From the NCBI RefSeq assembly GCF_907165205.1, contig NC_058193.1, positions 38,085,021-38,149,020 of the forward strand: DNA of 64,000 nucleotides, read 5' to 3'. A model generated the notes under the pieces. The model ran no database searches, was not told the origin of the DNA, and saw nothing but the letters and a program-made list of their open reading frames with translations. Source of the DNA: Coccinella septempunctata. Taxonomy: Eukaryota; Arthropoda; Insecta; Coleoptera; Coccinellidae. Each line of letters opens with the position of its first letter. The stretch's first letter is position 1. A program made the translations under genes and the position numbers. Positions 10,819 to 22,347 of the stretch are shown here, in pieces.

Positions 10819-13395
10819 GAGCAACTCTTCTAGTTATAAATCTCAAGATTTCATCCATCTCGGCACAACCGTTCGGTCCTGACGAATTCTCAAGTGGGAA
10901 TTTTTCGATGGTCAATTTGCGAGTAGTTTTTCTTTCAGGCAAATTATCGCAGGTCTTAATATGACACATATTCTAAAAGAGCAACTCTTCTAGTAAAAAA
11001 TCTGAGAATTTCATCCATTTCAGCTCAACCGTTCGGTTTTGAGGGAGTTTCAACTGACCCCATCTTTTTGGGAATTTTTCGATGGTCAACTTGCGAGTAG
11101 TTTTTCTTACAGGAAAATTATCGCAGGTCTTAATGTGAGACATATTCTAAAAGAGCAACTTTTCTAGTAAAAAATCTGAGAATTTCATCCATTTCAGCTC
11201 AACCGTTCGGTTTTGAGGGAGTTTCAACTGACCCCATCTTTTTGGGAATTTTTCGATGGTCAACTTGCGAGTAGTTTTTCTTACAGGAAAATTATCGCAG
11301 GTCTTAATGTGAGACATATTCTAAAAGAGCAACTCTTCTAGTAAAAAATCTGAGAATTTCATCCATTTCAGCTCAACCGTTCGGTTTTGAGGGAGTTTCA
11401 ACTGACCCCATCTTTTTGGGAATTTTTCGATGGTCAACTTGCGAGTAGTTTTTCTTACAGGAAAATTATCGCAGGTCTTAATGTGACACATATTCTAAAA
11501 GAGCAACTTTTCTAGTAAAAAATCTGAGAATTTCATCCATTTCAGCTCAACCGTTCGGTTTTGAGGGAGTTTCAACTGACCCCATCTTTTTGGGAATTTT
11601 TCGATGGTCAAATTGCGAGTAGTTTTTCTTTCAGGCAAATTATCGCAGGTCTTAATATGATACATATTCTAAAAGAGCAACTCTTCTAGTAAAAAATCTG
11701 AGAATTTCATCCATTTCAGCTCAACCGTTCGGTTTTGAGGGAGTTTCAACTGACCCCATCTTTTTGGGAATTTTTCGATGGTCAACTTGCGAGTAGTTTT
11801 TCTTACAGGAAAATTATCGCAGGTCTTAATGTGATACATATTCTAAAAGAGCAACTTTTCTAGTAAAAAATCTGAGAATTTCATCCATTTCAGCTCAACC
11901 GTTCGGTTTTGAGGGAGTTTCAACTGACCCCATCTTTTTGGGAATTTTTCGATGGTCAACTTGCGAGTAGTTTTTCTTACAGGAAAATTATCGCAGGTCT
12001 TAATTTGATACATATTCTAAAAGAGCAACTTTTCTAGTAAAAAATCTGAGAATTTCATCCATTTCAGCTCAACCGTTCGGTTTTGAGGGAGTTTCAACTG
12101 ACCCCATCTTTTTGGGAATTTTTCGATGGTCAACTTGCGAGTAGTTTTTCTTACAGGAAAATTATCGCAGGTCTTAATGTGATACATATTCTAAAAGAGC
12201 AACTTTTCTAGTAAAAAATCTGAGAATTTCATCCATTTCAGCTCAACCGTTCGGTTTTGAGGGAGTTTCAACTGACCCCATCTTTTTGGGAATTTTTCGA
12301 TGGTCAACTTGCGAGTAGTTTTTCTTACAGGAAAATTATCGCAGGTCTTAATATGACACATATTCTAAAAGAGCAACTCTTCTAGTAAAAAATCTGAGAA
12401 TTTCATCCATTTCAGCTCAACCGTTCGGTTTTGAGGGAGTTTCAACTGACCCCATCTTTTTGGGAATTTTTCGATGGTCAAATTGCGAGTAGTTTTTCTT
12501 TCAGGCAAATTATCGCAGGTCTTAATATGATACATATTCTAAAAGAGCAACTCTTCTAGTAAAAAATCTGAGAATTTCATCCATTTCAGCTCAACCGTTC
12601 GGTTTTGAGGGAGTTTCAACTGACCCCATCTTTTTGGGAATTTTTCGATGGTCAACTTGCGAGTAGTTTTTCTTACAGGAAAATTATCGCAGGTCTTAAT
12701 GTGATACATATTCTAAAAGAGCAACTTTTCTAGTAAAAAATCTGAGAATTTCATCCATTTCAGCACTACCATTCGGTTTTGAGGGAATTTCAACTGACCC
12801 CATCTTTTTGGGAATTTTTCGATGGTCAACTTGCGAGTAGTTTTTCTTACAGGAAAATTATCGCAGGTCTTAATATGACACATATTCTAAAAGAGCAACT
12901 TTTCTAGTAGAAAATCTGAGAATTTCATCCATTTGGGCATAACCGTTCGGTCTTGAGGAAGTTTGAACTGACCCCATCTTTTTGGGAATTTTTCGATGGT
13001 CAACTTTCGAGTAGTTTTTCTTCCAGGAAAATAATCGGAGTTCTGAATGTGATACATATTCTAAAAGAGCAACTCTTCTAGTAATAAATCCGAGAATTTC
13101 ATGCATTTCGGCACAGCCGTTTGGTCTTGAGAAAGTTTTGACTGAACCCATCTTTTTGGGAATTTTTCGAAGGTCATATTTAGAGTCGATTTTCTTCCAA
13201 GAAAATCATCGGAGATCTGAAAGTGATACATATTCTGAAAGAGCAACTCTTCTAGTAATAAATCTGAGAATTTCATCCATTTCAGCACAACCGTTCGGTC
13301 TCGAGGAACTTTTAACTGACCCCATCTTTTGGGGTCTTTTCGAGTCACATATCTTCCAGAGAAATCATTGTAGATCCGAATAATATCCTTATTCA
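10819..13395 (+). repeat. 174-bp satellite array, 15 units
   Basis: Head-to-tail tandem array. The landmark 'gagcaact' starts units at 10819, 10979, 11153, 11327, 11501, 11675, 11849, 12023, 12197, 12371, 12545, 12719, 12893, 13067 and 13241. Every step is 174 bp except the first, which is 160 because the unit lacks a piece around 'actgaccccatcttttt'. Central units are almost identical, while the two edge regions are diverged, as expected of unequal exchange. Variant bases recur with 5-unit (870 bp) spacing: the units at 11501 and 12371 share 'caaattgcgag' and 'tctttcaggcaaatt', and the units after them also correspond. No known satellite name is assigned. Confidence 0.97.
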
Positions 13396-13464
13396 AGGAC
13401 TAATTAGGTTCGTTGGCTTTGTGACTTGTGCTCAATGCGAAAATTCTGAATATTTCAAGTTACC

Positions 13465-13699
13465 TGAAGCATTAGAAACATTGCATTTCCTCCACTAACT
13501 AAACTGGCACCTCCATATTTCATTAGCGTTTCCATAACGTGAAGAAAATTATCCCGACACGGCCTTATCCCTGGCAGATTTATTGCGTGAAACAGAAAAC
13601 CATCCAGGGGATTCAGACCATAACTAACACCAGATTCAATGTTTGCGAAAGCTCTAATGTGCTTCGCCAAGCTGACCAGAACCGTGGGTTCATTCTCGA
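13465..13699 (-). CDS. Candidate internal exon, unrecognised protein
   Basis: An open frame of 78 codons on the minus strand, bounded by a plausible acceptor (ttaattag just before 13699) and a donor (CTTCAG followed by gtaact at 13464). The product would begin ENEPTVLVSLAKHIRAFANI and end near NAMFLMLQ. The segment ETLMKYGGA vaguely recalls the end of an ankyrin-type repeat, but this is far too weak to call. The acceptor has a poor pyrimidine tract. It lies just beyond the satellite, so the array would be in an intron. The frame does not join in phase to the candidate exon at 15399-15538, so either another exon lies between or one of them is false. It could be chance. Confidence 0.3.
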
Positions 13700-14348
13700 C
13701 TAATTAATCATAACAGCGCTATTTCGTTTCAATAAACAATGAGGGGGTTTGCCTAGATAAATAGGTTCATGTATGGGCCTGGATCTGGAGCCCTTGTTAT
13801 CGTCAAGAGAAATAAGTTTAAGATACGGGAGGGCCGGCCAGAGGCGCAGTTGTTTCGTGATTCGAGCACAATTGAATATACAATAGGAAGGTCTGAAATT
13901 CCGCGTCAAAATATCAGATTTTGGTTTGAGAATTCCGAAAAACTCGATCGCAATGGTACATCCCTCCAAAACGTTAATAATTAAGGGAGAAAGTCGAGCA
14001 GACCTGGTTTGTTCCTTGAGTCCTTTCTAGACGTTCAATAATAAATGAGCTCAGAAAGTTAATATGTCAATACGACTCTCGGGGGTTGAATGATTTATGA
14101 CTGATTTAATGGTGATTATGCCAAATTTGTGGGAACGTAATTGCTGGTAATTCGGGGGCTAGAATGTGCCTACGCCACTCGACGTATAGCATCTTCTCGT
14201 CAGCTATTCGACGGGGAGGGGAATATTACTTTAAATTGCCCTTAAAATTGGTCGATTGGAGCTAAGAGCCGGCAGAATGGTATCAAATTCATCGAGTAAT
14301 CTTCGGTAGTTTTGCAGAACAGACGTAGAAGTAGAAGAACCTACTATT
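13700..14348. other. No recognisable gene
   Basis: Unique sequence. Overlapping ORFs on both strands (13700-13969 minus, 13769-13984 plus) have no recognisable domain and no clear splice sites. Confidence 0.4.
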
Positions 14349-14350
14349 TA

Positions 14351-15253
14351 CTAGGATGTATTCATATCTAGTTAGCCTAGACCAGTACCATGCATAAATA
14401 AATATTGCGTTAACATAGCCATGAACATTAACTCATTAGAAGTGTCAGTGTGAAGTTTGAGGTCAAAAAAGTAAACCACAGTTACTCAATAAATTATAAG
14501 AAAGAAGATATCCATCGAAATTGTGGAAATCGAAAAGTTGGAGTATCGAGCCATCATTGATCATAAAATACCTGTATTTAAAAGGGTTAAGAGGTTAGCA
14601 GATTTATGAAGATATGCTTAATACCCTACAAAAGCAACCCATACAAAGCAACAACCGATAGATAGCAGCACTCTGGTTCTCCGAGACCTATAAGAAGTTT
14701 CGTGTCCAAAAATCTGTTGGAGAAGTTCTTGCTTCAGTTTTTTTGTGATTTTCATGGAGTAATCATGATTGATTTTTTGAATGAGGGTAGTACAATAACC
14801 GGAAATTACTATTCGACATTACTAATCACTCTGTGGGAAAAAATTAAAGAGAAAAGACGAGGAAAGCTATCCAAAGGTGTTCTGTTTTTGCAGGACAACG
14901 CCCCTGCACACAAGTCTCATGTTTCCATGCAAAAAATTCGTGATTTAGGGTTCGAATTACTAGAACATCTCCCTTATCACCAGATTTGGCTACATCCGAC
15001 TATCATCTCTTTCCTCAACTGAAAAAAAGTTTAAAAGGTCGTAAATTTTCTTCCAACGAGGAGGTAATAAAATCTGTGGTGGTCTGGATTGCAGAGCAAG
15101 AAGAAACATTTTTTTTAAGGGTCTAGGGACGTTGCAGGTTCTCTGTAATAAATGTATCCAATTAAAAGGACAATATGTTGAGTAATAAAATATTTTGACA
15201 TTGAAATTTTGTTTGGTTCTATAGTAGGCTAAGAATTTCTCAATATATCCTCT
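14351..15253 (+). mobile_element. Mariner copy M3, internally deleted, both ends present
   Basis: Both inverted repeats survive, beside TA at 14349-14350 and 15254-15255. The 903-bp length against 1.24 kb for M6 reflects an internal deletion of roughly 350 bp. It joins 'cttaataccct' (N-terminal domain) to a small rearranged patch near 'acaaagcaac' (after the first catalytic Asp). The start codon reads ATA instead of ATG. The frame at 14702-15022 keeps the second catalytic Asp (FLQDNAPAHKSH), but a frameshift replaces the PPYSPDLAPSDY block that carries the third Asp. It is dead as a gene, though a transposase supplied in trans could in principle have moved it. Confidence 0.9.
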
Positions 15254-15398
15254 TATTTCTTTTTTAGAACTCACAGTGGCAGCTGAAAGTATAAATTGAA
15301 ATCGATATTTCTTGTTGCCTTCTATTTTTCGATATTTCTCAAATATCCAATGTGTTCTGCAACCTTTTCAGGATGCAAGGAATACTTCGAACACATAC

Positions 15399-15538
15399 GC
15401 ATTCAAATCAACTGTATGGTTGAATTTTTCATATTGTCCTGCCGCATCCTTGAGATTTTCACTGAAACGCCCAGGTTTTTCTTCCCAGACTTCCTTCGCA
15501 TCCAAAATCCAACTCGAAAGATTCAACCGGTAATTTTC
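15399..15538 (-). CDS. Candidate internal exon, unrecognised protein
   Basis: A 46-codon minus-strand frame between an acceptor (attaaaagcag before 15538) and a consensus donor (gtatgt from 15398). The product would include LSSWILDAKEVWEEKPGRF and then a charged segment ending QYEKFNHTVDLNA. The pattern looks helical and charged. A spectrin-like repeat is conceivable but cannot be supported. The opposite strand is open in two frames here as well, which weakens the case. If real, it would belong to a minus-strand gene together with, or separate from, 13465-13699. Confidence 0.25.
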
Positions 15539-15921
15539 CTGCTTTTAATATTCACTAATTAATTTCCAGTAGCGGTAATTGCAGGTTGCGTGCTCGGAAG
15601 ATGAGGGTCGTATGGTCTTTATGCCTTTTAATGAGCCGTTATATAGATCGGTTGATCAAATAGTCTCTTCCTCGATTTATAATTCATTTAGTCGTTACCG
15701 CACAACAACGTTACTGAAATACATTGATAAATACCGGTAATTATGCTGGTTCCCCAAAAGCCATTAAGAAATATTAAGGGTTGCGTCTTGCATTTGCTTT
15801 CACAAACCATTCGATACCTTATTTCTGATCCCTCGACCCGAATACTTTGAGGAGAAACTTTACCCTAAGCATTATCGAACATATATACCAAAAATGTTTC
15901 CAAAAGATAGCGGAGAGAACC
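15539..15921. other. No recognisable gene
   Basis: Unique AT-rich sequence up to the left end of the element that starts at 15924. Nothing recognisable. Confidence 0.4.
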
Positions 15922-15923
15922 TA

Positions 15924-18636
15924 CCCAGGAAACACACCTTGGTTTAGTATACGTCTAATATTCATCCTGATGGTATATTTTTCGTTTTGGTCTATCACAG
16001 TACAAGTATTTTACGTCTATATTATACCATTTTTTCTGTAGTAGGTTTATAAAACGTCTTTTAGCGTTAGCTATATATACCACACTATATGTTTTTTGCT
16101 TATCAATAGTTTTTTCAAGAACTGAAGATTATTTTTTGTTTATATACTTCAATTATTTTGAACTCTTCGTCATATTCATCAGTTATTAACGAAGTCTACA
16201 AGATCTCCGAATTATACGTCGAATATATTGTACTTTTCGACGTACTTCCTATACCTATATTAAACGAATATGTGATAGGTTTTTGAAATGTCTATAAGTT
16301 GAAGTCATATATACATAATGAGGTCTATTTTGTCTCCCAGTTGTGTTTTTACGATTGGAACAATATGCATCCTACAATATATATCGCTTATTTCCCAGCT
16401 TTAATAATTTTTCATAATTTATAAACTAGGTCTATAAAGTTCCACAAATTATACGACTATAAGTCGTACATATTTCAACCTACCTTCCTACTCCATGAAC
16501 TAAGGTATCTTAAACGGATATATGGTAGGTTTTCAATCTGTCTATTAGCGAATTTTTTTAACACTCATCATTGAGGTCTACACTGGACAAATATATGCAA
16601 GGTTTCAAATATGACTATTATTATAAGCCATATGTAGATACCTACTACATTACTTCTAGTTATCAGGGAGAAAAAAAAATACTGGTCCTTTATTCATTAT
16701 TGTCATATCGATGTTTCTGAGTTTTATACACCTAGTACATATAGTTCCAAACATTCAAGTTTTTTTGAAGTTGAAAAAGCGATTCAGTATATAATTGCTT
16801 TAATTGTTTGAACTGATTTCACCAGGTAGCTAATTAATCAGCTCACATCGAACTTAATCTTTTTCCATAAAAATCACCATTCAAATGATAGCTGTATATA
16901 AATGATTGAACCGTGGCAGGAATAATTTATATGTATAACATTCATACTAGATATTCTTGAATAGAGGGTACAACCATAGGTGCAATAAATGAAAAAAAAA
17001 ATATATACATTGAACGAAAAAAATGCGCATATTTTTCTATAGTTTCCTCGCCAAATGGAGTTTAATTCATTCGGATTGATGGTCGTCAACCAATTAAAAG
17101 CAAAGATATTACACATATAATATCTTTGATTAAAAGTCCCCCAATTCGATAATTCACAGCGTTGTCACATGAAATGAAATAATGTCCTGTCCATACACTG
17201 ATTGCTTCAACCATCAAAGATTTTGCTGTCTATACTTGTGATCTGGAAAACTGAATGAGCCCTCTTCAATTAGTATTCACTTGATATAATTGCAGTCTAC
17301 TAGTTCTAATTCAAACAAGGAAACAAGCCTAGCAGATTTATGAGAATGTTCAAGATCTACTACATTTTTAATAGCCTGGCAACGTTGGTGCCATGTTTAC
17401 GTAGGCAGAGGATTGAGGATCTACGCAGGCCCGACCGGCCAATAGGGAATTATTAGTTATCGTTACAATACACGCATGTGGCAGTCACGGCCGTGTTACT
17501 ATGCGGCATGCGCTGTTCGTAGTTCGTTCTCCTTGTCGTCCATCTTGAAATAGTTTCGTAAGCTGTGTGTGTTTATTGTGTTTGTTTTGTCTGGTGGAAA
17601 TTAATTGTACTTTGTCATGAGTGATTGAAATGGATTCTGATTCAACATAGTGATGGACATGTTTAAACATCTGCTAAAAAACAAAATGACATAACCGATT
17701 TTGAAGAAAGCTCTCCACTTTCAAGTCTACTAATATGATGAAAAAGATATTTGGTATGTTTTGTTCGAAATGTTTTTTTCTCCTAAAACTAACTGAAATA
17801 ATATTTTGCAGAGGCCGTAGTGATGTGGGTACATCTGATTGAAGCAATCTAAAAATATAGGAATAGACCATTATATTTATTTAAAGGGGTGTGCTCAATG
17901 TATATACCTAAATTTTGAAAACTACTATTTTATTATTTTCTGAATAAATTGGTTTGAGACCTAAATAGTTTAAAATTTAGTTTTCCTAAAATCCGATTGA
18001 CACTACGTTATGTCTTATTCGAAACTATGAAAAGGATAAGTATGGAAGAGGGTAAGATTGTTATAATAAATGTTGAAGATTATATTCAGAACAGTAATAT
18101 CTAACAACAAATAAGCCTAATGTTCATTCATACGATATTCGACAATATAAACGATGATCCGAAAGTGCATTTATTGTTCTTTCAATTTATTATATTCGAA
18201 ATCATCGATCAAAACATATTAATGCAATTTCGGATCATCGTATCGTCGGATTTCGTATACATGAACAGTAGGTCTAACGTTGTTCAGAGACGTCTATTAC
18301 TGATACTTAATTGTAGTACAAAATACGATTATTAAACATCTATTTTTGGTGCGTTGAAGTCGTTGAAATATAGTCTATAATATATGAGTTGTGAACGTTT
18401 ATAGACGACTGGTTTTCGACGTAATTTCTGAATTACTTAAGTAGTCTAAAAGACGTATATGAAATACGAGTATCAGACGTATATAAAATACGAATAGGAG
18501 ACGTATATCCAGGATTGATTTTATACGTCTACCACGCGGACATTTGTCCTTCTGATTTTGGTCTAATGAAACCGTATTTATACGTCGGAATAAGTTGACT
18601 TATATATGTTTAATAAACGAAAGGTGGTTTCCTGGG
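15924..18636 (+). mobile_element. 2.7 kb TIR element (CCCAGGAAAC ends), degraded
   Basis: The left end CCCAGGAAACACACCTTGG and the right end, whose reverse complement reads CCCAGGAAACCACCTTTCG, form a terminal inverted repeat of about 23 bp with a small gap. Both ends are flanked by TA (15922-15923 and 18637-18638). Inside each end are many loosely repeated motifs around 'tatacgtct' and its complement (for example near 15945, 16010 and 16212 on the left, and 18455, 18476 and 18500 on the right). This subterminal pattern is common in DNA transposons with transposase-binding repeats. The centre holds remnants of a spliced gene (see 17630-17866). The superfamily is not assigned. Confidence 0.55.
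17630..17866 (+). pseudogene. Remnant of a spliced gene inside the 2.7 kb element
   Basis: An untranslated-leader-like stretch (about 17400-17629, with 'gtttgttttgtctggtgg') leads to ATG at 17630, but the frame stops after six codons (MDSDST). Further on, a segment reading ITDFEESSPLSSLL ends near 17754 at a donor (ttg|gtatgt). An intron-like stretch of about 60 bp ends in 'ataatattttgcag' at about 17811, and a final piece reads EAVVMWVHLIEAI before a stop. This looks like the start of a transposon-borne gene whose body has been deleted. The identity of that gene is unknown. Confidence 0.35.
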
Positions 18637-18656
18637 TAGAATTCATTTCGCTTCAC

Positions 18657-18851
18657 TTATTCATGCATGGAGCTCATATACAACCTACCTATATAATTTC
18701 GGAAATTGAAAGTTATCATTACATACTGGATAGAAGCACCGGGTTCCTTCACATGGGTGAATAATTCAAGAAATGTTCCATATCTATTCATAAAAATATC
18801 GATATATTCCACACATTCGTGCAGTGATATTCTACCTATCTTTTTATGCAT
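18657..18851 (-). CDS. Unrecognised minus-strand open frame
   Basis: A 64-codon frame starting MHKKIGRISLHECVEYIDIF. A possible donor (CCA|gtatgt) lies inside the frame after GASIQ, which would make this an exon of about 130 bp. The upstream acceptor is weak. It sits between the right end of the 2.7 kb element and unique DNA. No family resemblance is recognised, and it may be chance. Confidence 0.2.
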   Translation of the reverse strand: MHKKIGRISLHECVEYIDIFMNRYGTFLELFTHVKEPGASIQYVMITFNFRNYIGRLYMSSMHE

Positions 18852-19854
18852 CTTTCATGTTGTATTAGGGCTCTAGTTGGGAAAACCCATTAGTTGGTGG
18901 GGGGGTCTCAAAAATCGCATTTTGAAGTGAACGAAATGCATGCTCAACTCTGATGAAGTTGTCGGGAAAAATTAGGTCAGGGTTCGAAACTCTTGTACGA
19001 ACTAATCCAAAAGTTGGGTAGTGAAAAGTAATGGTTCAAAACTTTGTTTGGAGTTCGTAGACTCATTTAGGCCTTCGATACCATTCAGGCAACTTTCCTT
19101 CCATGACTACAGGACGGGATATGCATATGAAACCCAACCAAACATTTATTATTTCGAATCGTCTTAATTTTTTCGACGTGACACAAAAAAAAATGTAAAT
19201 TTCAGACACTTCATCATATTAGCAATTCAGGAACGCGAAACGGGGGTCCTGAATACGAAGGATCTTTTCAACCTGTACGAATAAAAGTCACATCCCTGAA
19301 CTCCCACCCACACGTTCATCAGGCAGGAGCCTGAGATAAATAGGAAACGTTACAGCGCAGCGAAAAGGCTAAAGTGTCAACTTGTTCGCGTAATTGAATA
19401 GCAGTTAAATTCGCATCTTCAGTTTGTAATCCCCGTAGCAATCGCTGAATTTATAACAATTTCTAAGGTGTTGATTCGGGCGCAGTTAATTTGGATCTTT
19501 GCTCCGTTTCCTATGTACAATCGGGACAATGTGTTATGTGCGATTGCCACCTCTGTTGTCTTTGTAATGGGGAACGTGGGATATTACATTCGGGCTTATT
19601 GGAAACGTCGCGAAATAGGGCTCTCAGACTTGTTCCTCGGGGTATTGTTCTTCCATTCCTGCCACACAGTATGCGGAAGAATACTCCTGCTACCAAACTG
19701 TAGTTTTCACGATGTCAGTAGATCCCATCTTCAAAATAATTTTAAAGGTTTTTCAGAATCACGCCTTTATATAGAGGAGGCAAATTAAAAAGCTATCTAT
19801 TGGAACGACCAAAACGATAACATGTTAAGATCATTAAAATTTCCCAACAAATGG
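18852..19854. other. No recognisable gene
   Basis: Unique sequence. An ORF at 19468-19788 (106 codons) overlaps shadows in two other frames (19491-19703, 19511-19696) and shows no domain. A Cys-rich reading (CVMCDCHLCCLCNG) in one frame does not match a spacing I know. Confidence 0.35.
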
Positions 19855-21060
19855 GTGAAGGTACACTCACTCAATTTACTTTCACCTCATGCAGTGATTT
19901 CATTCTCAACACGTAGCTAAAGATAAGATCTTGCCATTTATTGAAAAACTAGACGTCATGTGGGTCAAGGTAAAAGCACTCGAGTGGTGAAGGTAAAATC
20001 AGTTAGTTTACATTCATCTATCTGAAGATGATAATCTCACTCAAGTGGTTAAGGTGAACTGAGTGAGTTCACCTTCACCATGCAGCAAATAGCAACTCTA
20101 ATATTGAAATACGACACGTGTGCTGCTATTACAATATTATCGACTATTGAAACACTAGACTTCTTTGCTATTACAACAGTATCGTCTGGTGAAGGTAAAC
20201 ACGCACGAGAGGTGAAGGTAAAATGAGCGAGTTTACCTTCACCCACCTGAAGATAGTAAACTCACTCAAGTGGTTAAGGTGAACTGAGTGAGTTTACCTT
20301 CACCATGCAGCAAAAATCAACTCGAAAATTGAAATACGAGACGTGTGCTGCTATCGTCAAGTAAAGTCGAACAAACTCGAGGGGTGAAGGTAAAATTAGT
20401 GAGTTTACCTTCACCGACCTGAAGATGGTAAACTCTCTCATGTGGTTAAGGTAAAAATGAGTCAGTTTATTTTCACCATGCAGCAAAAATCAACCCGAAT
20501 ATTGAAATACGACCCGTGTACTACTATTACCATAGTATCATCAGGGGAAGTCAAACAAACTCGAGTGGTGAACGTAAAATAAGTGAGTTTACCTTCGCCG
20601 ACTTGAAGATCGTGAACTCACTCATGCGGTGAAATTAAATTGAGTGATCAATAAAACTATTATCAGGTATTTGGATTATCAGTTTTATTGATTCGATAAC
20701 GATGGATGATAATATGAACCCAAACTAAATTGAGTGAGTTTAGAGTTTACCCTCACCATTCAGCTAAGATCTTCTCGAATCTTGAAATACTAATCTTGTA
20801 AAGCTATCACAATAGCATCGTCAGGTGGATGAAGTTAAACTCTCTCAATGGGTGAAGGTAAACTGAGTTAGTTTTCCATCTTTAGGTGGGTGAAGGTAAA
20901 CGCACTCAGATGTTAAAGGTAAATTGAGTGAGTTTACCTTCACTACGCAGCTAAGATCTTCTCGACTCTTGAAACACTAGGCGTGTTATGCTATCACAAT
21001 CGCATCGTCAGGTGAGTGAAGGTTAACTCACTAAATAGGTGAACAAGTCTGTTTTTTCAA
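19855..21060. repeat. Degenerate minisatellite with palindromic gtgaaggtaaac motif
   Basis: Repeated modules combine 'gtgaaggtaaa', 'actgagtgag' and the complementary 'tttaccttcacc', so each module folds on itself. They alternate with a spacer beginning 'atgcagcaaaaatcaactcg' and containing 'ttgaaata' and 'cgtgtgctgctat'. Spacer copies occur near 20078, 20305, 20477, 20758 and 20945, spaced irregularly (about 170-280 bp). Copies are diverged. Short ORFs here (20049-20246, 20274-20486) come from the repeat and are not genes. Confidence 0.8.
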
Positions 21061-21107
21061 GAGTCCAGCTCTTAGCTACTTGATGAAGCTGAACTCACTC
21101 AGTTTAC

Positions 21108-21285
21108 CAAAACAAACAAAGATGAAACATTTAAAATGGGAAATAAACCAAAAAAGAAATGAACAAAGGGTTAAACAGACAAAGAGGGAAACAAACAAAA
21201 TGAAGATACAAACGGAAAAAGAGACGAACAGACAAAGGGACTTACAGACCATGCGATATAAAAACAAACCTAAAAGATTCTTAAA
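21108..21285 (+). repeat. Purine-rich low-complexity tract (A/G with scattered C)
   Basis: About 180 bases dominated by runs such as 'aaacaaacaaa', 'aaagaaatgaac' and 'gacaaagaggg' on the plus strand. The Lys/Arg-rich plus-strand ORF and its minus-strand shadow are products of this composition. Confidence 0.75.
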
Positions 21286-22347
21286 ATGAATGTATTCGAA
21301 GAAAGTTTCCTATCTACGCCATAAAACAGCTATTTTCTTGGCCAAAGTACCCCCCTCAACTTCATGGCTCAATCAAACACAAACTTCTTGATGGGACACC
21401 CTGTACCTTCGTAATCGGACGCCCCGGCAACGCCACGCGTCGCTCGATAAGGAAATCGAGACGTTTCGTGCAAGAAGCGAGCACCTCGCAGACGTATGGA
21501 CATTACCAGCCATTTCGAATTTTAATGCCTTCGAGCGCGACGACAGCAGTGCATAATGTGCATCGTTCGGGGTTAATTAGACAGAAGGGATAAGCCGATG
21601 GGGTGGGCGGGGGTGGCGTTCGCCCTGGCACCGGGTATCACCGATATTAGCGCTATGCAGCAGGGCAGGGAAGTTCACGTGTGTTACAGGTCGGACGTAG
21701 ACTCTCTGTGGCACTTTGGGAGGGTATTAATAAGGGAAGAGATCGCACGGGGCGACTGTGGGTCGGTGTAGAGGGCGGCATCTTCGACCTTTCAGGGGTA
21801 TTTGCCGTTTTCGGTATGTTTATAGGATTGCGATGCGTATTCGGTCAACTAGAGAGGATACTTCTAGCCAGATTAGATACCCCTGGCATTTTCCTCTTGC
21901 AAGAGGGAGGATCATGGTCCACATTTGGAACTAGACTTCGAAGAATGCAGAGTACTCCAGAAGGGAAGGATTCTAGGATATCGATTGGTTATCGTTGCCA
22001 CCCCAAACCCCAGATCTTTCACCCAAACTGTCTGTTTACCAACCCAAACAACCTCAAAAACTCCAGACAATCCGGGGCAGAATATTCTTGATGTTTTGAA
22101 AAATACTAATCCAATTGAGGAGTACCAAGTGCCTATCTGTAAAGTAGAGATTCAATGCTAGGTCTTGTTGAAAAGATTGTAAATAGGAAAAAATTACAAT
22201 GATTCTGTATTTCAAAATCGCCTCACCGGATGATGCTCAAATTCCAGTAGAACTTTCGAAACGTTATTTCAGAGCCAAACTGTGGTTCCCAACTAGATCG
22301 GATCTGTAGTTTCGAAAATATTTGGATATATTGGATGGCCCTCAGAG
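21286..22347. other. No recognisable gene; GC-richer ORF region
   Basis: 'gggacaccctgtacc' at about 21394 is another CAGGGTG-type terminus-like sequence. A 136-codon frame (21681-22091, plus) overlaps another open frame at 21925-22161. It begins MLQVGRRLSVALWEGINKGR and has no domain I recognise. The locally low stop-codon density of GC-rich sequence may explain it. Confidence 0.35.

Noticed and set aside
10819..13395. CRISPR-like regular repeat array
   Set aside because: There are no unique spacers. The whole 174-bp unit is repeated head to tail, which is a eukaryotic satellite.
15296..15562. Plus-strand 88- and 73-residue ORFs
   Set aside because: Overlapping open frames on both strands; the minus-strand reading has better splice-like edges. 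None is recognised.
21080..21289. Lys/Arg-rich ORF and its minus-strand shadow
   Set aside because: Explained by the purine-rich low-complexity tract.
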